The notes under the pieces: generated by a model
What the model saw: the letters and a program-made list of their open reading frames with translations, nothing else
Told to the model about the DNA's origin: nothing
Databases searched by the model: none
Assembly (NCBI GenBank): GCA_017893485.1
Contig: CM030367.1
Span: forward strand, 88,982,910 to 89,046,909
Direction of reading: 5' to 3'
DNA from: Hemerocallis citrina
Taxonomy: Eukaryota > Streptophyta > Magnoliopsida > Asparagales > Asphodelaceae
Length of the DNA: 64,000 bases
Shown here: positions 45,057 to 57,038 of the stretch, piece after piece
How positions within the stretch are numbered: position 1 is the stretch's first letter
How the letters are laid out: every line of letters begins with the position of its first letter
Position numbers and translations under genes: made by a program

Positions 45057-45068
45057 CTACTTATAGAG
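45057..45068 (-). promoter_or_regulatory. TATA box of the glutaredoxin-like gene
   Basis: On the minus strand CTCTATAAGTAG lies 64-75 bp upstream of the ATG at 44993. This predicts a short 5' leader of about 30-40 nt. Confidence 0.7.
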
Positions 45069-45912
45069 AGATTAGCGGTGATTGATTGGGATAGACTTGG
45101 GGTGTGTGGGGTGTGCGGAGGGGCGCACGGTGCGAGATGGTGTTTGACCGTTGGATTGGAGGAGGGAAGGAGCACGAATGTGATCGGACGGTTGGGTTGG
45201 ATAAATGCAGTGTACGGACTGGATGCAGGATTTTATTTTTATGGAATTGCCTTATTGCGGTTTGGAGTAATTAACTTCTGATTAATGGCTGAGGTGGAAT
45301 GCGGGATTGCCATTGGTGACTTTGGAAGGAAAGGGGGAGGGGAGGGAAATAAACTGAAGAAAGGATAATTCTAGGTGAACTATTTTGATACTGTTTTAGA
45401 TAATATGAATAGACTCACGTGAAGTCTACATTAGTTTATTACTATATAATTTATGGACTATAATTTTGTTTGTTGAGAGTAGGAAAGTGGTACGACTGAT
45501 ATTATTTACAAATTAATATCTTAATTGGAATTGTTTTGGGAAGTAGTTTGAACAATAGCTAGAAGCTACATGATAATGGTGGAATTTTCATGTATCAATC
45601 ATATGTCTAGAATTCCCAAAAAAAATAAATAAAATAAAATAAAATAAAAATATAATAACTATCAATGATAGGAGTGAATTAAGATATATTGTCCACTTTA
45701 TTTTTAAACTATCGATTATAGATTGGTATTTTATGAATCATAGTAGATATATTTATTTTGTTGGGAAAAAGACTGTATTATCATTGTTGTTATTGTTGTA
45801 ATAGATACATATTTATTTTCAATTATGTTATTCTTATTTATTTCCAATGGCAATGTCCAAGCTAGGAGTGGTAAACCTTATAATGCTCTGAAATACTGTT
45901 ATCAATATATAT
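45069..45912. other. upstream region of the glutaredoxin-like gene, otherwise unassigned
   Basis: The first 250 bp (to about 45320) are relatively GC-rich and may hold promoter elements; the remainder is AT-rich with no recognised gene. Confidence 0.45.
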
Positions 45913-46102
45913 AGGGACGAAGCTAGCCATACAATGGGGGTTAATGCTTCACCCAATTTTCAAAAATCCCACCCAATTTTCAAAAATCCCCTATATTTTT
46001 TTAAATATATCCTTTTAGCCACCTCTAAAATTTATTAAAACCCCTCATATAGATATATTTCACTCATAGCCCTTTCGGTAAAAATATTCTAGCTTCGTCC
46101 CT
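45913..46102. mobile_element. 190-bp MITE with AGGGACGAAGCTAG inverted ends
   Basis: The left end AGGGACGAAGCTAG and the right end CTAGCTTCGTCCCT are perfect complements. TATATA flanks both sides. Inside is an 18-bp direct repeat (CACCCAATTTTCAAAAATCC, twice). Such ends are common in plant MITEs. Confidence 0.8.
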
Positions 46103-46700
46103 GTATATAACCGATTCAATGCAAAAAATGAAAAGTGTAAATGAAAAAGCACCTAAAACTTACCCCAAATATTGACCAATAATCATACCCAATTAGGGAA
46201 ACATCGCCGACAAAAGCAAAGGACATATGGTTCCAGCGAGAAAGCCACTGCCTATTGATTAAGGGGAGGGTTGAGGGTTGGGGGCGGGGGCGCAAGAGTG
46301 AAGATGTTTGATGGGCACTAATTTAGTTGACTCCGATTTTGGATTAGGGTTCCAACAAGGCAGTAGTGACTGATTCAGATGAGTGCGCTAGTGACCGGAT
46401 TCAACAAAGGGGTATATGAGAAGGGTTTTTGTAATGGTGGTGGTGTTATGGTAAAGTAAGATAAAGATTGACATGGGAGAAGAAAAATAGATAGATCAGA
46501 AAGAGATGAGGCGGTAGGAGATAAAGAGATAGACATGAACCATGATTTCGATGTATTTAGAAGAAACGAAAAGTTGCCAGTTCAAAGACAGCTGTACTTT
46601 CTAAATTAAAAATTAGGTCATTTTTACATGCCTAATTGATTAAATGAAATTAAACGGTTCAAATAACATCAGTTAATTCTTATTTTTAATTAATATTTAG
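46103..46700. other. unassigned DNA
   Basis: Mixed AT-rich and G-rich sequence; no gene or repeat recognised. The left boundary of the following Tat-like LTR is not resolved, so part of it may belong here. Confidence 0.35.
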
Positions 46701-47877
46701 GCATTGATGTGAGTAAAAATTACAGCTAACCGGGATTCCAACATGAATCTCAGAGTTTTAAAGGGCAAGACGGTAACTTCATAACAACTTTAGGCCCACA
46801 AAAAGAATATGGACTATCCTCAAGCCCGCCAACTCAGCTTAGCCCATGCTTAAGATTGATTCGTAGCCCAAATAGGGGAAATCCAGCAGCCAATCATGGC
46901 TAACAATCAAATCCCTCCCCCCAAAATAGAGAGATATTAACTGATAGGATCCCTTGATTAGAGAAATCTTCCAATTCAATTAGGAAATCTTCCTAAAACT
47001 ACTTCACCTCTGTCCTATCAACACATTCCCTCCCTCTGCATTACCAGTAATCTACATTTTATCTACTAAAACCCAGTTGACACTGCAGAGCTACTAACTT
47101 GATCGTCGGATGACCTATCTTAGGGAAAACTCCTCGTGTTTCAGGATTTTCTTGCAGATTCTCGGCGATATCTCAGCCTTCCATTATAAATCCTACCACA
47201 AATATCAGTCTCACATTAGAACTGACTAACGGGTGAGTCCTAAGCTTTCCCTAATCATCAAAGAACTCATTATCTGGTTGCTCCCACACCAAAAAGCAGC
47301 ATCAGATTGGCGTTGTGTGTGAGAAATAAAAGATGCAGCCCTTCGGTCAGACCCCACAGTTATAAGCCACTTTTGACCATGGCCTTGAAAGCAAAAAAAG
47401 TGCCACATTCCCAAGTCGCTAGGCAGATCAGCCTCCCCCTCCACCGTTGCACCCCTCCCTCAGTAGGGTTACAACTCAAGGGCCTCAAAGACGACATTTG
47501 TGACCCCGGATAGGTTCATCCCCTCCCAAGGGCCAAGGACCTGTCCACGTTGCCTCTTTCTCTCCGCAGGTCTTAAAGCGGGACCATCTGCACATTCAGA
47601 CCTTCGACATGTCCTCAACAACACACAGCAAGAGGAAGACCTGTGCCACATTATTGAGCAAAATTGATCCCAAAATGGAGGTCCCTGTTTAGAGCATTAC
47701 GAAAGCTGCAAGAGCCTTTCTCCTCCTAGGAAAAGGCCCCTGAGTTTGCTCTCCCCTCGAGGACATAGGAGCGAGCGTAGTCTTACACCCGTCAGTCGGT
47801 AAGAACTGAGGGGGTAATAAGGAGCAGGCAGCCCCCGTCAGTAGAGCCGAGTTCTAGGACATCAGGAACGAGGTTTT
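46701..47877 (+). mobile_element. Tat-like gypsy element, LTR end and leader (left part)
   Basis: The region around 47095-47307 has the pattern of plant Tat/Retand LTR R-U5 ends: ACTTGATCGTCGGATGACC, a CTTGCAG, and AAAAGCAGCATCA followed by a GATTGGCG... primer-site-like start at 47308. The usual TTGGCGCCGTCTGTGGGAA has mutated to TTGGCGTTGTGTGTGAGAA. A TATA-like TTATAAATCC lies at 47182-47191. The 5' start of the LTR is not defined. After 47308 comes a non-coding or decayed leader. Element B interrupts it; matching pol sequence resumes at 58802. Confidence 0.6.
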
Positions 47878-49000
47878 ATGAGTTATTGTCACCATTCTAA
47901 TTGTCCTATTTCATGTTACCATTCTATTGTTCTCCTATTGATACTATTGTTCATCTCATGTCTTAAATTACATATTGTATTGTTGCACTGATAAATAATT
48001 AACAAGCCCAGGTTTAAGGGATTGACTAAAGTAGTTGATAATATAGCGACTGTACTCGGATGATGGCCTGTTATTACCGTTAACGTCATCGTGTAAGAAA
48101 TTACACCATGGCCCGTGTTATTACCGTTATCGTCATCGTGTAAGAAATTACACCATGGCCCATGTTATTACCGTTATTGTCATCATACCTAGTACATGAA
48201 CTATAAAATTTATCACTATAGTCTAAACGAAACTGTATGTATGCATCTAACCTATGGTATGGAACATATGGGACACAATTCTACATGCATTAGTTAAGAT
48301 TTTAAATGATTAATAGACATAAGGATTGACACATCACCGACAATGCATATTGTTCATCATTGTTTCTATTGATATCAAATATTGGTTAAGTGTTACCGTT
48401 ATTGATCATTGATTATTGTTACCGAATATTGAAACATTGTTTATAGCCATTGCATCGATTACCGTGATATTGATTATTGATTATCGTGCCATGTTATTGA
48501 TTCCTATTGATCCATTGATTTTTTATTATACCGTTATTCGATTGTTCGTTGCTTTCTCTACTTGTTGTCCATGACTTGCTCTAAGGACAATTTTTCTTCT
48601 CTTTTTAGATGAAGTGCACACAGGTAATGAAGGAGAATTGCCTGTTGGAATTGAGAGAAAACTTTCTAAAGAACTACTGCTTTATAATTGACTGTTATTT
48701 TTAATGAACTTATTGTATTGAGACTTGTTACTATTGTGTTTCGGATTTATTTCTGTATTGGGCTTATGTCCCGGATTTTATTATTTGTTCCAGATGTTGG
48801 ACTATCATTGCATTTGGATATTTTTATTGTTTCATTCCAAGTATTATTGTTCATGAGATTATTATTATTGTCTGCGCAATTGTTCTGTATTGATTATATT
48901 GTTGAGTTAATTCGATAAACAGCTTATGGGTGACTTTAGTAATTCGCTAGACCAATGTCATGTATTCGTATTTCGTATTTTTAGAAAGCAGGGCGTGACA
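47878..49000 (+). repeat. 5' LTR of element B, first ~2 kb missing
   Basis: It matches 57676-58801 at high identity, including a ~52-bp unit repeated about three times (CCATGGCCCGTGTTATTACC..., 48066-48190) and the end GGGCGTGACA. Confidence 0.9.
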
Positions 49001-49010
49001 AGATTTTTAG

Positions 49011-49022
49011 TGGTATCAGAGC
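49011..49022 (+). promoter_or_regulatory. primer-binding site of element B
   Basis: TGGTATCAGAGC, 10 bases after the LTR end, complementary to initiator tRNA-Met. Confidence 0.9.
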
Positions 49023-49589
49023 CCGGATTTGAATAATACATCAGTAAAATGTGACTAACGAAAGGAAGTTTGGCTTTGATTGATATATTAATCAGATTTA
49101 GGTTTTATCGGTTTGACTCAACAGTATGTGCAATACAAAAATCGCATGAACAATTGATATCCAACTTATGATCTGGAAACTAGTCTTATTTGATTCCTCT
49201 TTGATCCCTTCCATTCATTGATTCCATATTGAGTATGATTTCATTCTTTTCATACCCATATTCTTTTGATTCCAGTGTCATCCGTTCTTCTTCTTCCTGC
49301 TTGGTCCGTCGTTCGGCATCGCTTGATCTACAACGATATGTCTTCAGCTTGGAGTTTCACCATCAGAGTGGCGCAGCGAAAGCGTGGTGTGCCCATAACC
49401 CACAGGTTTCAGGATTCTCATGATTTCTTCTCCCTCTTTGCATTGTTTGCTTTCGGTCTTTCCTTGCTATTTTATTATGTTGTTTATTCATGTTAGCCTT
49501 CCATTCATGTCTATTTCTTGCATTTTGTTTCTACCTTTTGTGTTATCACTTTGACTTCTTGCTAGGTATTATCCTTATCCATTCCTTTC

Positions 49590-50096
49590 CTGCTCATGCT
49601 CTTTTTGACTCTGGTGCAACTCATTCATTTGTTTCCTCCCGCTTTGTCGGTCTGCATCTCTTGGCTAGCAGCATTATGCCAGTAGCTTGGAACATTACTA
49701 TAGGTGGAGGTGTTGTCGTGTGTTCTTAGATTTGTGAGCAGAGCCCCTTGGTTATTGGTGGTATTGATTTTGTTGCCGATTTGATTGTCATCAGCAATTC
49801 TGGATTTGATGTTATTTTGGGGATGGATTGGCTTGGTGCCACTCATGCTATTATTGACTGCCGCAAGAAGAAGGTGGTGTTCCAAATGCTGGAACGTCAG
49901 GAATTTGAATTCTGTGCTAGTGAAATGTTGCTTGCTTCTGTGGAGAAGTTGGCTAGTCAGGAAGTTGGAGTTATGGAGGAAGTGTGTGCTGATGATGTTG
50001 TTGCACCGTTGGTTGTGCAGGATTTTCTGGATGTTTTTTATGAGAAATTGCCGGGATTACCGCCAGATCATGAAGTGGTGTTCAATATTGATGTTT
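49590..50096 (+). pseudogene. aspartic protease region of element B pol
   Basis: ALFDSGATHSFVSSRF carries the retropepsin DSG active site. A stop at about 49727 interrupts the frame. The domain continues as VIGGIDFVADLIVI...GFDVILGMDWLGATHAIIDC, the second conserved block of gypsy proteases, then a linker (VVQDFLDVFYEKLPGLPPDHEV) leading into RT, with a TAG at 50096. The protein would process the polyprotein; it is disabled here. Confidence 0.85.
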
Positions 50097-50133
50097 AGCC
50101 GGGCACAACTTCAATTTATAAGAGTCCGGCAGA

Positions 50134-50993
50134 ATGGCTCCTGTTGAACTGGCGGAGTTAAAGGAGCAGATTCAGGAGTTGTTGGATAGAGATTTTATCA
50201 GGCCAAGTATTTCGCCTTGGGGAGCTCCAGTTCTGTTCGTCAATAAGAAGGATGGCAGTCACAGGTTGTGTATTGACTACCATGAGCTCAATAATGTCAT
50301 AGTGAAGAAAAGGTATCCGTTGCTAAGGATTGATGATCTATTTGATCAATTGGAAGGCACTTCTGTATTTTCAAAGCTGGATCTTTGTTCTGGTTATATC
50401 AGGTTAAGGTAAAAGCCGAGGATGTGCAGAAGACTGCTTTTCGAATGAGATATAGGCACTATGAATTCTTGGAGATGCATTTTGAAGTTACTAATGCTCC
50501 AGCTGTATTTATGAGCTTGATGAATCGAGTTTTCTCTCCCTTCTTGGACAAGTTTGTGGTGGTGTTCATTGATGATATTCTTGTTTATTCTCAGAATAGG
50601 GATGAGCATGCTGAGAACTTGAAGGTTTTTTTGCAAACTTTGAGGGATCATAAGTTGTATGGGAAGCTTAGCAAGTGTGAGTTTTGGTTGGATCATGTGG
50701 CTTTCTTGGGTCATATTATTTCGGGTAATGGAGTTTTTGTCGATCCGTCCAAGATTTCTGCAGTTAAGGATTGGCCGACACCGAAGTCTGTATCGGAAGT
50801 TCTGAGTTTTCTTGGTCTAGCGGGTTACTACAGAAAGTTTGTTCGGAATTTCTCGAAGATTGCCGGACCATTGACCAAGTTGATTGGGAAGGATCAGAAG
50901 TTTGTGGGGGATGAGTACTGTGAAGAAGCCTTCGTTGAACTGAAGAATCGATTGACATCAGCACATGTTTTGACTATACTAGATGGATCATGA
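50134..50993 (+). pseudogene. reverse transcriptase of element B, frameshifted
   Basis: 50134-50412 encodes the RT N-terminal part ([20 protein letters not shown], then [14 protein letters not shown] and [10 protein letters not shown]). It shifts frame near 50400. 50385-50993 continues with the catalytic block [11 protein letters not shown] (the FIDD form of YxDD), [16 protein letters not shown] and [14 protein letters not shown]. The frame stops right after the RT-RNase H boundary, at 50991. RNase H itself is absent: the next codons belong to the integrase, so about 0.5 kb or more was deleted at about 50990-51000. Confidence 0.88.
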
Positions 50994-50999
50994 GGCACA

Positions 51000-52400
51000 G
51001 TTTGGTGATGTGCAATTGCAGCAATTTCGAGCTGAGGTTGAAGCGGGTTTGAGAACTGATATGATGATTCATGAGGATAGATCTCTCCGCTTTGGGACTC
51101 GTCTATGTGTTCTGAAGGGAGAAGTCAGGCAGAAACTACTTGAAGAAGCTCACCATTCGCAGTATTCTATTCATCCCGGTGGTACGAAGATGTATCGGGA
51201 TTTGAAGTTGCATTTTTGGTGGCATGGTATGAAGAAGGCTATTGGAAGATTTGTTTCTCGGTGTCTGATCTGTCGGCAAGTGAAAGCAGAACATCAGAGG
51301 TCTACTGGACTTCTTCAACTGCTTCTTATTCCGGAGTGGAAGTGGGATAATATTACTATGGATTTTGTGACTGCTTTTGCCTAGAAGTTCCAAGGGTCAC
51401 AATGCCATCTGGGTGATTATGGATCGCTTGACGAAGAGTTCTCATTTCATTCCTTTCAGAGTTGGTCAGTCTATAGAGAACCTTGCAGAGAATTATATGT
51501 AGGAGATTGTGAGATTGCATGGTGTTCCTGTCAGTATTATGTCGGACAGAGATACTAGATTCAGATCTTATTTTTGGGAGAGTCTTCAGACCAGTCTTGG
51601 GAGTAAGCTGAAGTTCAGTAGTGCATTCCATCCACAGACAGATGGTCAATCGGAAAGTACTATTCAGACCTTGGAGGATATGTTGAGGTCCTGTGTGCTT
51701 CAGTTTGGAGGATCTTGGAGAAGATCATCTACACTTGGTGGAGTTTTCATACAATAATAGCTATCAATCTAGTCTTCAGGCAGCTCTGTATGAAGTCTTG
51801 TATGGTCGGAAGTGTAGATCACCAGTGTGCTGGGATGACATTGGTGAAAGGAAGCTTTTGGGGCTAGAGTTGATCACGAAGACTGTTGATGTAGTGGCCC
51901 AGATCAGGAAGCATTTGCAAACTGCATAGGGCAGGCAGAGAAAATGGGCAAACATGCACAAAAGACCATTAGAGTTCGAAGTGGGTGATCATGTTTTCCT
52001 CAAGGTGTCTCCATGGAAGGGTGTGATTCGTTTTGGTGGTGGGGGCAAGTTGAGCCCTAGATTCATTGGTCCATTCGATGTGGTGGAGCGAGTAGGTAAG
52101 GTGACCTATAGACTCGCATTGCCGCCATCTCTTTCTGGAGTGTATGACGTCTTCCATGTTTCTCAGCTCAGGAAGTATGTTCGGTATGATAGTCATGTTA
52201 TTGACTATTCGGAGTTGTCGGTTCGACCAGATTTTTCTTGTGAGATTCATCCAGTTTCGTTTGTGGACCGGCGGGAGAAGATTTTGAAGAATAAGGTTAT
52301 CAAGTTGGTTCGTCTTGCTTGGAATCCTCACTTTCCTGGTGAGTCGACTTGGGAGCTTGAAAGTGTGATTCGGAACAAGTTTCCCCATCTTTTTGAGTAA
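51000..52400 (+). pseudogene. integrase and chromodomain of element B, several breaks
   Basis: 50983-51384 has the HHCC zinc domain (H-SQYSIHPGGTKMYRDL...CLICRQVKAEH) and the first catalytic Asp (WDNITMDFV), then a stop. 51385-51757 resumes in other frames with the second Asp (SDRDTRF) and Glu region (TDGQSESTIQTLEDML), with a stop at about 51500. 51693-51929 ends the core in a new frame. 51954-52400 has the GPF motif (RFIGPFDVVERVGKVTYRL), FHVSQLRKYV, and a chromodomain-like end (ILKNKVIKLVRLAW...ESTWELES). The Tekay clade carries such a chromodomain for targeting chromatin. Confidence 0.88.
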
Positions 52401-52449
52401 TTTTTGTTCTTTTCTTTTCTTCGGGGTTACCCTACTACCACTTGCTTAA

Positions 52450-52487
52450 ATTTCGAGGACGAAATTTTATTGTAAGGTGGGTAGGAT
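52450..52487 (+). promoter_or_regulatory. polypurine-tract region before the 3' LTR of B
   Basis: AATTTCGAGGACGAAATTTT followed by GTAAGGTGGGTAGGATT precedes TGTAATTACC; the same arrangement occurs on the minus strand at 36194-36240 in element A. The purine-rich GGTGGGTAGGA is the likely plus-strand primer. Confidence 0.75.
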
Positions 52488-53837
52488 TGTAATTACCGTT
52501 CCCGCTATTTTTATTTTTTCCCTTTTGTAATATTTTATTTGTAATTGAATAAAATGCTCTATTTTTATTTCTTCATTATTTCAATTAAATCTTGTTCATG
52601 AAATTCTTCGTTCTTCGTGATTGAGCTATTTTTGTTGATCATATTTTTTCTATTTAATTGTGGGTATTTTTATTTGAACCCTATTGATTTGGATCCATCT
52701 CTTATTGAACCTTACAACCCAATTTCAATTGTTCTTGACCCAAAACCCTATTATTGGATCCTAAACCACTAACCCAATATCCTAATTGAACCCTATAAAT
52801 ACAACTCTATTGCAAACCCTAAAAATTGCATAATTTCGAAACCCTAGCCGCTTATTCTCTCTCCTCTCTCATCTCTCCTTGCAGTTCTCTCTCCTTGACC
52901 ATAATTTCCCGCCCAATTTCTCCTGAACCCTTTGCTTGCCACCTTCTCTGGTGAGCCCCTCACCTCCGTTGACCCCCCTCTCCTCGTCAGCCCCTCCCGT
53001 CGACGCGCACACATCTGCCGCCACTTCCCCAACATCCCGTCGCCACCCCCTTGACCCTCCTCCGCTGTCCTTGACATTAACGGCATCCAAGACCCCCTAA
53101 TTCGCCGTCGACCCACTTCACGCCGCTCCTGTTGCGCGTTGACCTCGCCATCGACGCCACCTCCACTAGTCTCCAACACCTCTGCCAGTCCCCTTTGCTC
53201 TGGCTGTAGTTGCTGTTGCCACTCCCTCTTTTACTGTTGCTGCTGTCTCTTTATTGTGTGTTGCTGTGGTTGCTTGGATCTCTTTTGCACGTTTATTGCA
53301 CGTGCTATCTTGTGTGTTTGTGGGTTCGTTGTTCCGGGATTCTCATCCCGTTATTCTTTATATTCGAATTTACGGTCTAAAAGGAAAGTCACTGTCCTAT
53401 TGAATTGTTAATTGTATCAAATTCAAGTTTTGTTGAAATTCTTGCAAGTAGATCCCTTATTTATCGTATTATACTTGTTCATCTCTTCGTTGGGTCTATT
53501 GAGGGTTTACACGAGCTAATCTCATTATTCTTGACATCATGCCACTTTTGACTCTAAAGATTGAATCTTCCATGTGTGCATATAGAATTGGTAATAGGGT
53601 TGTTCATATAATTATCACACAAATTAATTATTGTAGAAAGAATTGCTAGGTTGTATGTTGTTTTATCGATTGATGGTTGATTGATGATAAATTGATGTAT
53701 GTATGTGTTCTTAATCTTATTTACCATGTTTTTATACCCTTCATGTTGATTGAGAAGTTTATCGACTAGTAGAATTGTTACCCATCATGTTTAAATTAAT
53801 TTATTTCATGAAAATTACCCAAAACCTGTATATTACC
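52488..53837 (+). repeat. 3' LTR of element B, first part
   Basis: It starts TGTAATTACCG; contains a pyrimidine-rich transcript-leader-like stretch (52850-53220). It is interrupted by the solo LTR at 53838. Confidence 0.8.
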
Positions 53838-56800
53838 TGTAACCCCTGTTTTCATTAATATGTATTTTTAAAAGTATTTTTTTCGTATTTAAATCCTCAG
53901 TATCTTATAACTATTTTCCCCCCTAATTGATTTTTATTATTTAAACCATTTTTGGAACCCAATTGTTTATTATAAGCCCAAGTTTGTATTTTGATTTTAT
54001 TAATTTTTAATGTGAGCCCAAGTTGTATTTTGATTTTATTATGTATTATTCTGAAACCCAATTATTTATTTTAAAGCCTAATTTCGTATTTAATTTTATT
54101 AAATTTTAATCTAAGGCCAATTACTTAGCCTAATACCCCAATTGTTTTGTTTAAATATTTTGAACCCCTTTTAAGCCCAAGTCCAAACCCCATAACCCAG
54201 AACCCATATATTTGTGCAGACCCCTACCCGTATACAATTTCTTCCTACTTTCCCTACTCTTGAATCCTGTACTCTAACTTCTCCCCCACTTTGCACACAC
54301 GCTTCCCCATCACTCCATAACTGCCCCCACCTTCTACTACATTACTCTACTCTATAGTATATTATTATATATTAATCTACCCTCTCTCTCCCGCTTACCC
54401 CTCTCTGTTTCGGAAACCCAAAACCAAACCAAAAACAAAACAAACCCGTTCTTCCTTCTCCTTCTTCCTCCATCGTCAACAGAACCCACAACTCAACTCA
54501 TCTCCTTCCTCTTCCGCCAGTGTTTCCCCTTCTCCATCGCAGACCACCGCAGAGCCCTTCGACCCTCGCCTTGCTCCGTCTCCCCATCTCCTCGACGTCG
54601 TTCGCCTCGTCTTCCTCCTTCGCTCAAGCCTCGAGCACCGTTCGCCATTCCCACTCGCCCTCTCCTCCAAGCTCCAGACCTCGTCAGCCACCGCTCCACC
54701 ATCCTTCGCTCGCCTCGACAACCCCCTCCTCCGTTCGTCGTCGCCACTGTCTTCCTCACTCGAAGCCGCTTCACACCGCTCGCCATTGCATCGTCAACCT
54801 CCTCCTCCTCCTCAGTCGAAGCTCCGCCCTCACCATTACCACTGAAGCACTCTGCCTTCTCCCCTCCAGTCGCGCCGTCCAGCCGAAGCACCCATCCTCC
54901 TCGCACGACTCAGCCACCTGTCATCGTCGCCGCTCGACCACCGCTCTTCTGTCCAGCCGTTGCCGAATCCAACGGCGTGCCGTCTGCTCACCCTCCGCTG
55001 TCGACAGACCCTGCCTGTGCTCGCCCCGCCCTCCGTTTGCCTCATCTTCATCTCCTTTGCCCCTGCCTCCAGCACCTCTCGCCCAGTCCACAGTCGCTCG
55101 ACGCTCCCTTCTCCCGCTCGCTCTCTCTCTTTCTCTTTTCTATCTCTCTCTCTGTCCTGAGAAGAAGAAGAAGAAGGGATTGGGGGATTAATAGTTGGTT
55201 GCTGTTTTGGGTGTTGTGGAGATTAGATTATTATATTAGTGTTGGGTTGATTTTATTTTATTAGTGTTTGTGGAGTAGAAGACAAGGTTGGGGATTGATC
55301 TGTTACTATTTGGGTAAGTGGTGTTAGTTGTATTGGTGCCTTGGTTTCCTGATTGGTGTGTTGGTGTAGTTTTGGTGTTCGGTGTTGTGTAAAGGAGATT
55401 GGTTGTATCCTTGTTTGGTGTTGTGAAGTGAAGTTGGGAAGTTTGCTGTTTGGAGCTGCTATTTGGAGTTTTGCTTTGTGGAGTTGAGTTGCTGACTTGG
55501 CGTGGCTGCCTACCATCTTGCACGGGTTCTACTGCCCAGGATTCTGATCCTGTTATTCTGTCTTTAATTTCATCATCGTCAACTAACAGGCAAATGTCTC
55601 TTGTACAATCCGTTTGTTCTAGTACAAGCTATTTTGCAAAATGCCGCAAGTATATTTTTGACTCTCTTCGTATTATATATAATCTATTGATCCTGTATTT
55701 GTACAAGATCACGAATACTTCTTGTCATATATATTGCATGAACACGATACATATAAATACTCTTAGAACTATACATGATGTTGTGCATGAATTGCTTGTT
55801 ATTAGGTTGCATGTTGTTATAATATATTATATTCTTGATTAAGTGTTATGCATGCCATTAGTTGCATCACATGTTTTATAAGCCCTGAAATATGTTTCCT
55901 GCATTGTATAAGTCTTGATACTTGATCTTGTCATGTTACCCTTGTCATGCTGCCCGTCCCTGTTGTTGTATGTAGTTATTGTTCATGTTTAATTGTAATA
56001 AAAAGATAACAAGCTGGGGTATAAAGGGAAAAAATTTAGTAGTGGGTAATATAGAAGAGCGTACTCGGACGGGGGCTCATGGTTCCTCGCTGCAAATTGC
56101 AAGTTACAAGTTGCAAGTTTGCTAAATTACAGGTTTACATGTGCGCGTTACAAGTTACACTACATGTTTCACATTGCACGTATCTTGATACAAGATATAC
56201 TTGACATGACATGACATGACATGACATGACATGATTCCCGAGTACGTGACCTATAGAATCCACCACTAGTCTAAACGTTCACTTGATTGCGAGTAGCAAC
56301 CATGTGGTATGGGACGCATGAAGTGCTACCTAGTTAGATTAATAAAAGACATGACATTACACGTACACTTGCATGATCCGTTTACATGTTGCATATTTAT
56401 GATGACTTGTTTACTTGTTTACATGTTACTCGTTCATGTTGACACGTTTACTTGCTTACCCGTTTACACGTTACATGTTCCTATGGATTATTTACTTGTT
56501 TACATGCATGCTATTTGTTCCATGAAGTCTTGTTCTTGATTCTGTCACATGTTGTAATTGCTTTATTATATGATTCTTGATTCCTTGTTCTTTCCTGCTT
56601 TTTGTTTTATTCTATATTTGTCCCGTTGCTTGTACCACTTGCGGCCCGTGACTTGCATTAACGAGTACTTCTTTGTCTCTTTCCTTGTAATAATATACTT
56701 GCAGGCCCAGATGGAGAATTACCCGAAGGTGTTGCTGAACAGAGATTCTAGTCTTGTTTAATTTCATGTTATTTTAATTCATGTTTTATTCATGTACTCC

Positions 56801-57038
56801 TTGTTGTAATCCGGGCGTGTTTGACCCGTAACTATGTTTCTTTTCTAGTTGTTGGTTATGTCCTGTAATGTAATATGTCATGTACTTGTTATCTTATTGT
56901 GATTTTACATACTGCGTGGTTGATATTGTCATCTTGTTGTTGAGTTAAATATACAGCTTATGAATGATGTATTCGCATCATTCGCTGGGCCTCAGTTACG
57001 TGCCTGTGTTCCCGTATTCTGGGAAGTGGGGCGTGACA
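53838..57038 (+). mobile_element. solo LTR of the element A family nested in the 3' LTR of B
   Basis: 3201 bp, starting TGTAACCCCTGTTTTCATTA and ending GTGGGGCGTGACA. These are the termini of element A in sense orientation, and the intervening sequence is related. It includes a pyrimidine-rich segment with long artefactual frames (54520-55264), a CAAGTTACAAG-type minisatellite and a (ACATG)n tract (56197-56231). Flanking pentamers TTACC and ATACT do not match, so either it was formed by recombination between elements or the flanks have mutated. Confidence 0.8.

Noticed and set aside
49229..49496. Gag of element B between the PBS and protease
   Set aside because: The frames here show no capsid or zinc-knuckle features; gag appears deleted.
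54520..55264. 223-codon Ser/Pro/His-rich frame in the solo LTR
   Set aside because: A pyrimidine-rich LTR segment with several overlapping frames; no domain.
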